NCBI GenBank assembly: GCA_003194525.1
Contig: NBIV01000016.1
Span: forward strand, 460,091 to 524,090
Origin: Gracilariopsis chorda
Lineage: Eukaryota > Rhodophyta > Florideophyceae > Gracilariales > Gracilariaceae
DNA: 64,000 bases
Direction of reading: 5' to 3'
The position numbers and the translations under genes were made by a program. The notes under the pieces are model-generated. The model saw nothing but the letters and a program-made list of their open reading frames with translations. It did not search any database and was not told the origin of the DNA. Positions 54,101 to 63,399 of this stretch are shown here, piece by piece (the first letter of the stretch is position 1; every line of letters starts with the position of its first letter).

Positions 54101-55828
54101 GTAGGTAGTCGAAGTCAGCATCTTCGTCCCAGTTTTCTGGCTCAGCCTCGATGGCACATTCCGGATCATCCGGGTCCATTGCCATGAAACATGGGACTTC
54201 ATCATCCTCCGTTGGGAGTGCCTCCCCACTTGTGGGTAAACGCGACAGAGCGTCGGCTTGGGTGTTCTGCGCGCCCTTTTTATAAATGACTTGGAAGTCA
54301 TATTCCGCGAGGCGGAGTCTCCAGCGCATGAGGCGTCCCGACGGGTCGGAGATATTCATTAACCACCTCAGTGAGGAATGATCCGTGTACACGGTGAAAT
54401 GGACTCCCATAAGGTAGGGGCGCAGAGTGGTCATCGCCCATACGACGGCGAGGCACTCTTTCTCCGATACGGAGTAGTTCCGCTCATGGACATTGAGCGA
54501 GCGCGACCAATAACCAATTGGGTGTCGTTCCCCCTCGGGGGTGGTTTGAAAAAGAGCACACCCGACTTGGTAGTCGCTCGAGTCCGTATCTACGGAGTAT
54601 GGCAACCCAAGTTTTGGGAGATGTAGGATTGGTGCTGATGTGACAGCCTCCTTCAAGGAGTTAAAGGCTTCCGATTGCTCGGGCGTAAATGTTCCCAGTT
54701 TTGGGGGGTTCCCCTTTCGCAACAACGCGTTCAGGGGCGCTGCAGTATCCGAAAAGTTCGGGATAAACCGTCGATAGACGTTGACCAGCCCCAGAAAGGA
54801 GCGCAGTTCCGTTTGAGTACGGGGTTCTTTCGCCTCAACGAGGGATTTGACTCGAGCTTTCTCGATCGCTAACCGTCCAGGACGGATAATGTGACCCAGA
54901 TACTTCACAGTATCTGTGAAAAACTCGCATTTCCTCAACTTGAGGGTAATTCCCGCATCGCGGAGTACGGTCAGCACGTCTCGGACGTGAGTGAGATGGT
55001 CGTCCAACGAGTTGGAGAAGATGATAATATCATCAAGGTAGACCAGACAACTCCGCCACTTAAAGCGGTTGAGTAGGATATCTACTGCACGCTGAAAGGT
55101 GGCGGGGGCGTTGGTTAACCCAAATGGCATCCGCTTGAAGCGGTACGTTCCTGCATGGCAGGTGAATGCGGTTTTGTCGCGATCCTCCTGTCTGACAGGT
55201 ACTTGCCAATACCCCAATTGGCATCAAGGGCCGTGAACACGGTGGCGTCTCCAAGGGAGTCAATGCACTCGTCCATACGAGGGATGGGGTACGTGTCCCT
55301 AACAGTCACGGCATTGAGCCGGCGGTAGTCGACACAGAACCTCCAGGTTCCGTCGGCCTTTAAAGCCAGTACAACTGGGGATGCCCAGGGCGATTGAGCG
55401 GGCTCAATCACACCTGCGCGGAGCATCTTGTCCACCTGGGACTGCTCCTCTTCCCGAGCTTTCGGACCTGCCCTGTAAGGGGGTTGTGCAACCGGTCGCG
55501 CACCGGGGATTAAATCGATCCGGTGTTCCGTTGCATCAATCTCGCCAAGCGAGCCATCCCACATTGTGGTGAATTCCCGTAACATAGTACGGAGTTTGTC
55601 GCGGTGCGACTCTGGCACGTGGCTGAAGTCCAGCGCTTCAAGTGCTTTTTCCGGATCAAATCCGGTCATTGCTCGATGGAGCATTGTCCTGTGGAACAGG
55701 TGTGGTTCGCAATTCCGAGTTACTCGGTATGTTCGACGCTGAAGTAGCGGTTTCCTCCCCCTCCTTAGACTTGACGTCTTCGGACGGCGGGGTGAACTCC
55801 TCAGAAGAGGTGGTAACTCCGAGTACAT
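51165..55828 (-). CDS. pol: pol: RT, RNase H, integrase, chromodomain (frame broken)
   Basis: The N-terminal part of RT is in 55115-55828 (VDKMLRAGVIEPAQSPWASP, FCVDYRRLNAVTVRDTYPIP, VFTALDANWG). The frame then shifts by one base near 55205-55215 to the long ORF ending at 51165, which continues YWQVPVRQ, FGLTNAPATFQ and the catalytic YLDD. RNase H follows (VDTDSSDYQVG, SEKECLAVVWA, YTDHSSLRWL), then integrase with a zinc-binding His2Cys2 region (HLSHYPKLGGHSGG ... CTQCAKNR) and the DDE core (VAIDILGPL, LLSDNGKQF, GQVERFNRTM), a GPF segment, about 480 low-complexity residues, and a C-terminal chromodomain (VVDRLVGHTWDQDGI, YRVRWYGYDPSGDTWEP). The shift inside RT inactivates this copy unless it is a sequencing error. 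Confidence 0.92.
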
Positions 55829-56756
55829 CGGCGGCTGTCATCTTCGTTGGCAGCATTCCCATAGGATGGGGGGTTACACTCCCAATTACTTGGTGTTTGA
55901 CCAGATACTGGGGGTGTTTGCCAAGGTTGGCAACCAATATCCGGAAAGGAACATCCGGGGAAATGGAGACAATTCCATTAGCCAGCGCCAGCTGGGATTT
56001 CTCGTACAACGAGGCGAGGGGTTGTATAACCCGAAGACCGTGTTGACGGGAATTTACCTGTACCCAGACTTGGGACTCAGCCGGTATAGAAACCGAGGCA
56101 GCGACGCGGAGCTTGGTGGACTCGCGGGACGCGGGCGGTGGTTCCTGCGCAGCAGGGAGCGGAACTTGTTTCCGAGAGGACCGCTTTAGCGGGCGGCGAA
56201 CAATCGGAACCGACGATCCGTCGTCAAGTTCTACACGCCTGAGGCGGGGCCTGATTGCGTCGACAAATCTGTCGCAGTAATCACATCCCAGTATGACTGG
56301 TGCTGCCAGTGAACGGCAAACGATGAAGTCCAACTTCACCACAGATGTACCAAGTCTCACGACGAGGTCCACTGTGCCCACCGTTTGTAACGGATTGTTG
56401 TTCGCATCCGAAATGTCGGGGACGGCGTCAGAGCGGATACGCGACCGCACAAGCGGGGGTAACAATGATTCCACAACGAAGTTGGGGCCTGCACCTGTAT
56501 CCAGGACGGTGAGAAACCTCACCATAAACTGGGGATCAAGGCCAAGGTCGGCATAGACCTTATAGTTGCGCTTGGCCATGACCAAGACTCTACCGGGAAT
56601 CCGGGGATTTTTACTCCGTATCCACGGGCGACGCAACACACCGAGGTGCGCAGAGTCCGCGTCAGCGGTGTCTTTCCTCGAGAGGATTTTCACCGGGGAG
56701 CGAGGCGAGGACGCCTCGGGCGCCAACAGCCTCGTTTTTGAGGACGCCTCTCCCAA
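55656..56756 (-). CDS. pro: retrotransposon aspartic protease region
   Basis: 366 codons in the -1 frame relative to gag. The catalytic motif is VLDTGAGPNFVV (Asp86), followed by SRIRSDAVPDISDANNNPLQ, VILGCDYCDRFVD (the conserved hydrophobic-Leu-Gly strand) and a basic Pro-rich tail. It cleaves the Gag-Pol polyprotein (family knowledge). Its reading frame is open across the gag stop, so it is likely made by frameshifting. It overlaps the RT frame by about 170 bases and needs another frame change to enter RT. Confidence 0.8.
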   Translation of the reverse strand: MGEASSKTRLLAPEASSPRSPVKILSRKDTADADSAHLGVLRRPWIRSKNPRIPGRVLVMAKRNYKVYADLGLDPQFMVRFLTVLDTGAGPNFVVESLLPPLVRSRIRSDAVPDISDANNNPLQTVGTVDLVVRLGTSVVKLDFIVCRSLAAPVILGCDYCDRFVDAIRPRLRRVELDDGSSVPIVRRPLKRSSRKQVPLPAAQEPPPASRESTKLRVAASVSIPAESQVWVQVNSRQHGLRVIQPLASLYEKSQLALANGIVSISPDVPFRILVANLGKHPQYLVKHQVIGSVTPHPMGMLPTKMTAADVLGVTTSSEEFTPPSEDVKSKEGEETATSASNIPSNSELRTTPVPQDNAPSSNDRI

Positions 56757-56773
56757 AGGGGAGACTCCCTCAG

Positions 56774-56783
56774 TTAGTTTTCC
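56774..56783 (-). promoter_or_regulatory. candidate -1 frameshift site at the gag stop
   Basis: On the minus strand GGAAAAC (56783-56777) is followed at once by the gag stop TAA. Slipping one base back continues into the protease frame. A hairpin CTCCC-cttt-GGGAG follows about 10 bases downstream. Confidence 0.6.
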
Positions 56784-58948
56784 GCCTTCGGCGGTGGGTT
56801 GGTTTCCTCGACAACGAGTGCTTCATCCCGTTGACGGGGGTTTCTATCCGCATAAGCGGGGGTTGCAACGGATGGTTGCGTGATCTCCCGAATCGGGGTG
56901 TATGAAGCTTGCCGCGCACGCGGGGTCTGTGGTAGGGCGTGAGAAAAGTCCGTTTTAGCACGGAGGTAGGAAGCCGTCGGGACGGAACGTTTCTCCTCTG
57001 GAGTGAGGGCCTCATAATTTGCCACCACCTTGGCCATATCCTTCAGTGAACAAATACACTGAGGAGAGGTATGGCCATGGGCATAGCACAGGTGGCAAAT
57101 GAGAGCCAGCACCGCGACACGCGGAATATTATTCCGAGTATCGGAGAAGCGAACCGCAGGGCGGGTGTCAGTCCATCCAGGCCGTTGATAACGGGATTGA
57201 CCGTTTGAAAACGGGAGTCGTTGGGGTTGAACCCGACTGTTACCACCGTATAGAACGGGATCTTCTGTTCCCGTATCATGGGTCATCTCCGTCGTTGACG
57301 GTAACTCACTGGTGGGTATCGACACACCATCCCCCTGCGCTAAATGCACGGTATCAAATCCCTGTCCAGGGTTCCCATCCGCGGTGAGCGGGAGAGAGGA
57401 AGCTTCGCTTTCCAGCAACAACGCCTTGGCGGATTTAGACCGATTGTTCGGAGTTCTTGCACGAAGTGCATCCCCTTCCGCTCGAGCGTGTTGGACCAGC
57501 TCGAGGTAGGTGATCCTTCGCTTGTCCTCCCGATAACGGGTAACTAAACTCCGGATTGCCGGGTCAAGACCATCAATGAACATGGTACTGCGCTCCCCAG
57601 CGGGGTATACGTTACCACATCTGTGGAAAGCCTTGTTAAGGCGCACCGAGTAATCGGTCTCGGTCTCTCCAGCACGCTGGCGTGTATCTCGCAAAGCGAG
57701 GATAGCCTGCTGAATAGCGGTGTTGGTGGCGTAGGAGCGCAGAAGATACTGCACAGCCTCCGGCCAGCAAGTAACTCCTCCCTCGGAGGCGCGAGAAGAT
57801 CCTCGGACAGAGGTGTATTGGTCCTCGGCCACTCCCCGTAAGAAATACGGTAAAGCCAAATAGGCTTGTCCCTCATTCATACCGAGGATATCGGCCTCCG
57901 CTACAAAGCGGGATAGGAAATCTAGTACTAGGACTGGGTCCTCTCCAGTAAAATACTGGTTGCGGAGCGAGAGCTGCATTCGCTTAATGCATTCTCGCAC
58001 CTTTCCCGTACCACGGGGCGTACGTCCAAGTGACGAATCTTCAAGCCGGTAGTACCGGTATGATAAAAGCTTCCGATAATCCGGGTTTGTCGGTTTCAAT
58101 TCCCGGAGACCGGGGTGTCTTCTCCCCTTCTGGCGGGTTCGGACCACACCTTCAGTGGCCGATGACCGCTTCGAGCGGGAGGAGTAGCCTCGCTTCTCGT
58201 CCTCCGAGTCGGAGTCCGAGGAGCTCGAGCTAACCGAATGGTTTCGGGGTGAGTCCGACGATGTCGAAGAATCGGAGTCCGAATATTTTCGGTGATGTTT
58301 CCGTCGGTGACGGCGTTTCTTCTTCCCAGCAAGCTGGTCGTTGTGTGATGCCTCGTTTACCGGATCACCCGGGGATGGTTTGTCCATGAGGACGAACTGC
58401 TCCAGCGTCTCCAGGCGGGCACCAATCCGATCAAATCGGGCTTCAACTCCTTCGATGAAGGCGGCGGGTTGTCCCAAACTCTCCAACACGGAGTTGACGT
58501 CAGACCGTAAAATACGGAGCTCCTCGGCGACCTCCTTTACGGGGGTTGCCGAGACCACCTCTTGGAGGGATTTTAGTTCCCCTACAAGGGTGTCATGGGC
58601 GGTCCACAGAGCGCGGACCTGGGATTCCAGGGAAGTTCCCTGGGGGGTGTTATCACCCGTTCCACGGGGGCTTGAAGCCGCGACAGCGGGAGCAGGCCGG
58701 GGTGCCTGGGGCACTGCGGCAACAGCCGGAGTCGATGCTGCATTCCCCTGCGGGGGTGATAACGAGGGCAAAAGGAGGTTCCGGGGTTCCCGGTCGGGGG
58801 TATCATTCCGCGATGAAGCGGCGCCAGCACGGCTGGAACTTGTCCGTATAGGGATACGGGGTACGAACCGAACTTCGGAAGAGTCCGCGTTGTCGCGGGA
58901 GCGACTACGCGTAACCACTGGCTCCGCGTCGGAGGGATTTCTCGACAT
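56774..58948 (-). CDS. gag: retrotransposon Gag
   Basis: 724 residues, ATG at 58948, 106 bases inside the 5' LTR. The N-terminal ~300 residues are low-complexity: Pro/Ala-rich, a coiled segment (VRALWTAHDTLVGELKSLQE), then Arg/His/Ser-rich. The capsid-like core is recognisable by FLSRFVAEADILGMNEGQAY and LRDTRQRAGETETDYSVRLN. One CCHC zinc knuckle near the C-terminus, CHLCYAHGHTSPQC, fits CX2CX4HX4C. It packages the element RNA. The stop TAA follows GAAAAC directly, which forms a frameshift signal. Confidence 0.9.
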   Translation of the reverse strand: MSRNPSDAEPVVTRSRSRDNADSSEVRFVPRIPIRTSSSRAGAASSRNDTPDREPRNLLLPSLSPPQGNAASTPAVAAVPQAPRPAPAVAASSPRGTGDNTPQGTSLESQVRALWTAHDTLVGELKSLQEVVSATPVKEVAEELRILRSDVNSVLESLGQPAAFIEGVEARFDRIGARLETLEQFVLMDKPSPGDPVNEASHNDQLAGKKKRRHRRKHHRKYSDSDSSTSSDSPRNHSVSSSSSDSDSEDEKRGYSSRSKRSSATEGVVRTRQKGRRHPGLRELKPTNPDYRKLLSYRYYRLEDSSLGRTPRGTGKVRECIKRMQLSLRNQYFTGEDPVLVLDFLSRFVAEADILGMNEGQAYLALPYFLRGVAEDQYTSVRGSSRASEGGVTCWPEAVQYLLRSYATNTAIQQAILALRDTRQRAGETETDYSVRLNKAFHRCGNVYPAGERSTMFIDGLDPAIRSLVTRYREDKRRITYLELVQHARAEGDALRARTPNNRSKSAKALLLESEASSLPLTADGNPGQGFDTVHLAQGDGVSIPTSELPSTTEMTHDTGTEDPVLYGGNSRVQPQRLPFSNGQSRYQRPGWTDTRPAVRFSDTRNNIPRVAVLALICHLCYAHGHTSPQCICSLKDMAKVVANYEALTPEEKRSVPTASYLRAKTDFSHALPQTPRARQASYTPIREITQPSVATPAYADRNPRQRDEALVVEETNPPPKAEN

Positions 58949-59038
58949 GAGAAAATACCGTTACGACGGGAAACGATCACGGAACTTCCGGTGAATGAAA
59001 ACAAACCTCGTAAGAGGGAAAACAAAAACCGATTCTAA

Positions 59039-59051
59039 GGTCAGGAGACCA
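59039..59051 (-). promoter_or_regulatory. primer binding site
   Basis: Three bases inside the 5' LTR, the minus strand reads TGGTCTCCTGACC; the leading TGG pairs with tRNA CCA. It is not the initiator-Met primer sequence used by many Ty3 elements. Confidence 0.6.
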
Positions 59052-59054
59052 CTT

Positions 59055-59862
59055 TGTGGTGCAATGCCCCAAAGGGGAAAAACACCGAAAGACGTCCGGG
59101 ATCTTCCTCTCACGAGGTGAACCCAGTTGGGTAGAGCCCTCCCAGAGGTGTCACGGCGAAGCCGGTTTGTAAGACCAGGGACACCTGTCGCGACTCGCGC
59201 AGGGAGGTGAAGGCGAAGAATCGGTATCCGCGTGAGCGGGGCGTGATCCTCAGTAGAGGTATGTTTCCACGTAAGTGGGGGTGTGTGAGCGGATGCGCAC
59301 ACGAGGGCCGCGGATAGCGGGAGGTGCTACCCTAAAAAGGGGAAAGAGGGAGGACGAGTGGGTCGCGAGAGCGACGAGTAGATACGGCAATGCCGGTGGA
59401 CAGGACTCCCTATACAGGGCGAAACACCAATATGATTGGAACAATTAGTACTTCCCAATGATGGGTCTCCTTTAGATGTGCAAGGGGGGTGAACTTCCGT
59501 ACACTACGGTGCTTCCCTCCAAGGAGGAGTTGAGAACACGCGGAGGCGGTAAAGCTCAGAGCCAATTCCACAGGTTGGGGTCCCTTGTTGGGGAAGGTTT
59601 ACTGGTGCGACGGCAGTGCGCCGTCGCACTAAGTACTAGCTTCCCAGAAATGGGTGTGAAAATAATAAATAAAATTAACTAAAATACTCCACATTCCGTG
59701 GCAACATCCACTACTGTGGCCAACCGCCAATTGACCCAAAACCGTGTCCCACGTGTCCATACCCACCATTGTGGGGCGTAGTTCATATACACACTACACA
59801 ACCGATAATATCGGGAAAGCGTTCAAGTACCCAGAATCCCTCCCTGAGGGCGTTGCACTTCA
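59055..59862 (-). repeat. right LTR (5' LTR of the element)
   Basis: 808 bases, nearly identical to the left LTR; differences include one extra T near 59451 and a C-to-A change that breaks a CCCCA/TGGGG hairpin. Promoter for the minus-strand transcript. Confidence 0.95.
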
Positions 59863-61134
59863 AACTTCTAAGCATTTCAAATATGGTTCCGTGAAATAGC
59901 AAGACCAATATTTGCCTGAGGAATAAACTTAGAGAAGAGCTCAAGGCTCCAAAGATCCCGTCTGTTTGAGAACTCAATGCGAGTCATGAGGGTAAGAATT
60001 CCAAAGAATTTGAGCAGTTCTCCTCCTGAAGTCCTTCAAACTTCTTTGATTTCCAACCGAACATTCGTTCTGTTCATTATGAACTGCAAATGCTGCATAG
60101 GTTACATCCGAAGGAAGAACTCTAATTCACTCATTTTGGAAGAACGTGACGCGGTGAGATAAAATCTTCGGCTAAGCAACAACTGTTCACTGATGGCAAT
60201 TTTCATACAAACACTCAAGGGAATCAACGTCGTACAGGTCTTCCACACACGACCATGAATCAAAAATGATTCGACAGGTGCATTTTTGCTTAATAAACTT
60301 GTTCGCGGCTGCAACAATTGCATCTAAGATGGTGTGACTAGAGCATCTTCCTCTATGTTTTCCTTATTTATCGGTTCTACCTTGCTTAATACATTTTTCT
60401 ACAGAATTCACGGCTTCTTGAACACAAGTACGTAGTTTGACTCTCTGAATAGAGGTACCGTGACTTTATTTAGGTTCGTTAGACTCAATTAACAGTCAGA
60501 AAAGTGAGATTTTGATTGTTAATCTTTCGAATGTCAAACGTGAGAGCGGAACTTTGTACTGTTGTTCTTGTCCATAGAAATCCATATTAAGGTGTGCATT
60601 CAGCGTCATTTCGAAATAGACGAGCACGGCTGTTGACAGTTGTTCCAATAGTTTTTCGAAGATCTGTGGACGGAGCCATTGTTTAGGGGTTTTTTTAGGG
60701 GGTTTTGATATGCAGCAATAACGTGGTGCTGTACTTTTGATTGGTTAAAAGCAGTGGTTTATTGATTGTTAGCCTACCATAATGCGTTTTAGTTCATTTC
60801 GAGCACCATTGGCGTGCTTCAGAGTGGAGGCTAGAGGAAATAGGGAATTGACGTGAGGATTATGACTGGTGTTTTGTACATGACCGGTTTTATATTTCTG
60901 ACTCGGACTGTCTAACCTAACTAAGGCATTTGTGCGACAAAGACCTTCGCACCCTTAAAAATAGTGAAATGCACGATTTTCGTTTTTTGGGCGCAAACTG
61001 CGCCAGAACTCAAAATCGTGCTTCACGTTCATTTTTTGACCTTTTGGTACCCCAACTCTCTGCACCAATGATAATCAAAAGTTTTGGACAATCAAAACGT
61101 TTGATTCTCTGGTTTGTGACCGCTCAAGCTCTCG
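59863..61134. other. no gene recognised
   Basis: 1.3 kb of AT-richer sequence right of the retrotransposon. Short ORFs (59977-60162, 60102-60323) without domains. I could not find the missing half of the interrupted transposase here. Confidence 0.5.
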
Positions 61135-61380
61135 CCCTACCACTATTTCCTGCAGGCAAGATGCGGACGTCACAACTGCAAGAAAGAATAGTAAGGCCCC
61201 CTACCACTCTTTCCTGCAGGCAAGATGCAGACGTCGCAACTGCAGGAAAAATTGGTAGAGCCGAAGGCCCTTCTTATCCTTGTAGACGGCCCTACCACTC
61301 TTTCTTGCAGGCAACATGCAGACGTCACAACTGCAGGAAAGAGTGGTAGGGCCGAAGGCCCTTCTTACCCTTGTAACCCT
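61135..61380. repeat. three tandem hairpin repeats
   Basis: Units begin near 61135, 61198 and 61288. Each is an inverted repeat, with CCCTACCACTCTTTCCTGCAG pairing with its complement across a ~20-base loop containing GACGTC. In the third unit the arms (61288-61310 and 61331-61353) pair over 23 bases with one mismatch. Units 2 and 3 share a tail GAAGGCCCTTCTTA, itself partly palindromic. Confidence 0.8.
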
Positions 61381-61722
61381 TTAACCCTTTACTGTATTAC
61401 CCGTACAACACAGAACAGTGCATGTGGTGTAGGTATACACCCAATCAGAAAGCGGAAACAAGTTAGTTCAAAACCCGACTGGAGATGTCTGTAGTAGCGA
61501 CAATGGTATGCGAACGTGTTGGACAGATATCACGGATGTTGTCCCCGGCCTCCATCATCGAAGCTCAGCCCCATCACTATTTAACTGCGCTGCCCCAGTA
61601 CGAGTCGCACGAAGTGCGAAAGTCGCAACCTGTTTCAGTCCGGTTTGAAGAATCCATCCTTACTTCTTCGTCGTTCCTCAGAACATAGACTGCGACAATT
61701 TGCTTCATTCCTGCCTTCAAAC

Positions 61723-62145
61723 ATGGGTAGTTGTCTGGGCAAGTCAGCCGCTGCATATGCTTCACACAGCACCCGTCCGAAACCCAAACGCGAAATGGGA
61801 AAGATATTCTCAGGGCTGAGCGGCTTTCTTGGGGATGACCATGGTGGTGGCCACGGGGATGGCGGCGGGGATGGCGGTGGTGTGGTGGTGGGGATGGCGG
61901 TGGTGGTGGTGGTTGTGGTGGTGGTGGTGGTTGTGGTGGTGGTGGTTGTGGTGGTGGATGCGGTGGTGGATGTGGTGGTTAATATGCTTATCGCTGCTGT
62001 TGCATCAGATAAACATCCTCCATACGCAAAGCGGCAAATTAAAGTCGTGAGGGTTGCTTTAGCAAACAACCATCTATATTTGTCCAAGTGCATTCTTGAA
62101 ACGATTCTCTCGTGTCGGGACGGTTTGAAGCTCGTTTACTACTAA
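61723..62145 (+). CDS. possible N-myristoylated protein with GTG-repeat tract
   Basis: 140 codons. The start MGSCLGKSAAAYASHSTRPK is a textbook N-myristoylation/palmitoylation sequence (Gly2, Cys4), with a basic stretch after it. A Gly/Asp/His-rich run and a long poly-Val tract follow, encoded by GTG repeats (61850-61975), then a short helical C-terminus. The poly-Val may reflect repeat slippage out of a Gly frame. The frame opens farther upstream at a non-preferred start (61645). Without a known family I treat this as possible only. Confidence 0.35.
   Translation: MGSCLGKSAAAYASHSTRPKPKREMGKIFSGLSGFLGDDHGGGHGDGGGDGGGVVVGMAVVVVVVVVVVVVVVVVVVVDAVVDVVVNMLIAAVASDKHPPYAKRQIKVVRVALANNHLYLSKCILETILSCRDGLKLVYY
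61850..61980. repeat. GGT/GTG microsatellite
   Basis: Imperfect (GTG)n array with GGC, GGA and TTG interruptions, about 130 bases. Confidence 0.9.
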
Positions 62146-62862
62146 GACAGATGTGAATGACAATTTCATCTTTGCAAAAGCTACTCCTCTCCACAAGACT
62201 GTTGAGCTTGTTTATTCCGTATGGTTGCCGTCCCTTTTCTCTCCGCTCGTATGCCTTTCACCCTGCGATAGCGGCATTTTGTAAAACAAGAGGGCACAGG
62301 TATAAATGTCGTTTAGTTCCATCAGGAAAAACATCGCGAACTCATGTTTGAATTTCTACATCTTGTTGTTTGTTATTATTTGTATGCGGGTCGCTATCTT
62401 AATTCCAAAGAATGGTAGAGGTTGTTTTCAAAGAAGCCCTCTCTTTCCATATCGTTCAGAAAGGCTTCAAATCTTCCAGACTAGTCTTGCATCTGATCTC
62501 CAAAGTGCACAGGTTCCCTTCTGCATCCATGTGCGTTGACGAGGGCTGAGACAAGCCGGCATTCGCTGAAGCAATACATATTTAATTAAGTCCAAACGGT
62601 AATTGCTTTGCCATAAAGCCTTTCTCTCGCAAGGAAATTCAGCATCTGCTTGAGCCTTTACCAAACGATATCTGGGCTGAAGATATGGAATGAGAAGCAC
62701 GTCTATGCAGCATGTCCACATCAAGTTCTCGAATCCCAAGTACCCATAAATACTCTACCTGGTCTGAGGTCCTTTATGGTTTTTTTATTTGTTGTCGGCC
62801 TACAATGCCTAGCATCACCTTAGATATGCTGTTGTCTTCGCAGGAAAGCAAGAGTTCTGCGG
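62146..62862. other. no gene recognised
   Basis: About 700 bases, short ORFs only, no domain or repeat recognised. Confidence 0.5.
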
Positions 62863-62890
62863 CCTCTCTCTCTCTCTCTCTCCCTCTCTC
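62863..62890. repeat. CT dinucleotide tract
   Basis: CT repeats with one CCC interruption. Confidence 0.9.
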
Positions 62891-62903
62891 ATTTATGAAA
62901 AGG

Positions 62904-63129
62904 CGTACGTTGTTCCTCGTACGCGTGGTTTGCTAAAGACCCAACACCCTATAACTCGGCGTACGTTGTTTCCTCGTACGCGTGGTTTGCTAAAGACCCA
63001 ACAACCTATAACTCGGCGTACGTTGTTTCCTCGTACGCGTGGTTTGCTAAAGACCCAACAACCTATAACTCGGCGTACGTTGTTTCCTCGTACGCGTGGT
63101 TTGCTAAAGACCCAACAACCTATAACTCC
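62904..63129. repeat. 57-bp minisatellite, four copies
   Basis: Copies start at 62904 (56 bp), 62960, 63017 and 63074; the last loses identity after CTATAACTC. Each unit holds CGTACG twice, 15 bases apart. The unit is 19 codons, so an ORF runs through all copies. A decayed relative (CGTGGCGCGGGGGTTTCCTG, then CCCCAACAACCTA) follows at 63210-63300 with its own copy of the AATCAGTAGC flank. Confidence 0.9.
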
Positions 63130-63399
63130 TCTATACTGCAGCCCCTAACTACTAATCAGTAGCTGTACTTCTCTCTCTTTTTTACGAACACGCATTCATT
63201 AATTTCTCGTGGCGCGGGGGTTTCCTGAGAACCCCAACAACCTAGAATACTTACTGCTATACCGTAGCCACGAACTACAAATCAGTAGCCGTGCTACACT
63301 CACTGGGCTACATATGATACGAAGAAAGTATTAGGTCCCGTAGATGTCTTCAACCGCTGAAGCGTTTCGTTTCCGACGACTATCGCCTTATTCTCCGCA

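Larger units (their letters stand above)
49404..59862 (-). mobile_element. Ty3-type chromodomain LTR retrotransposon (10.46 kb)
   Basis: A complete-length element transcribed on the minus strand: 5' LTR 59055-59862, primer site, gag, protease, RT-RNase H-integrase with C-terminal chromodomain, polypurine tract, 3' LTR 49404-50210. The order RT-RH-IN makes it Ty3/Metaviridae; the terminal chromodomain makes it a chromovirus. The LTRs differ by about five substitutions and one indel over 808 bases, so insertion was recent. The pol frame is disrupted, so this copy is probably not autonomous. No clear 5-bp target duplication is visible. It interrupts a transposase remnant on its left. The whole element is packed with micro-inverted repeats (see findings). 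Confidence 0.95.

Noticed and set aside
49404-59862. CRISPR array in the repeat-dense retrotransposon
   Set aside because: The short hairpins differ in sequence, lie inside protein-coding genes and have no constant repeat-spacer structure.
49390-59870. 5-bp target-site duplication around the LTRs
   Set aside because: The bases flanking 49404 (or 49376) and 59862 do not match; only a weak CTTCTA similarity was seen, which may be chance.
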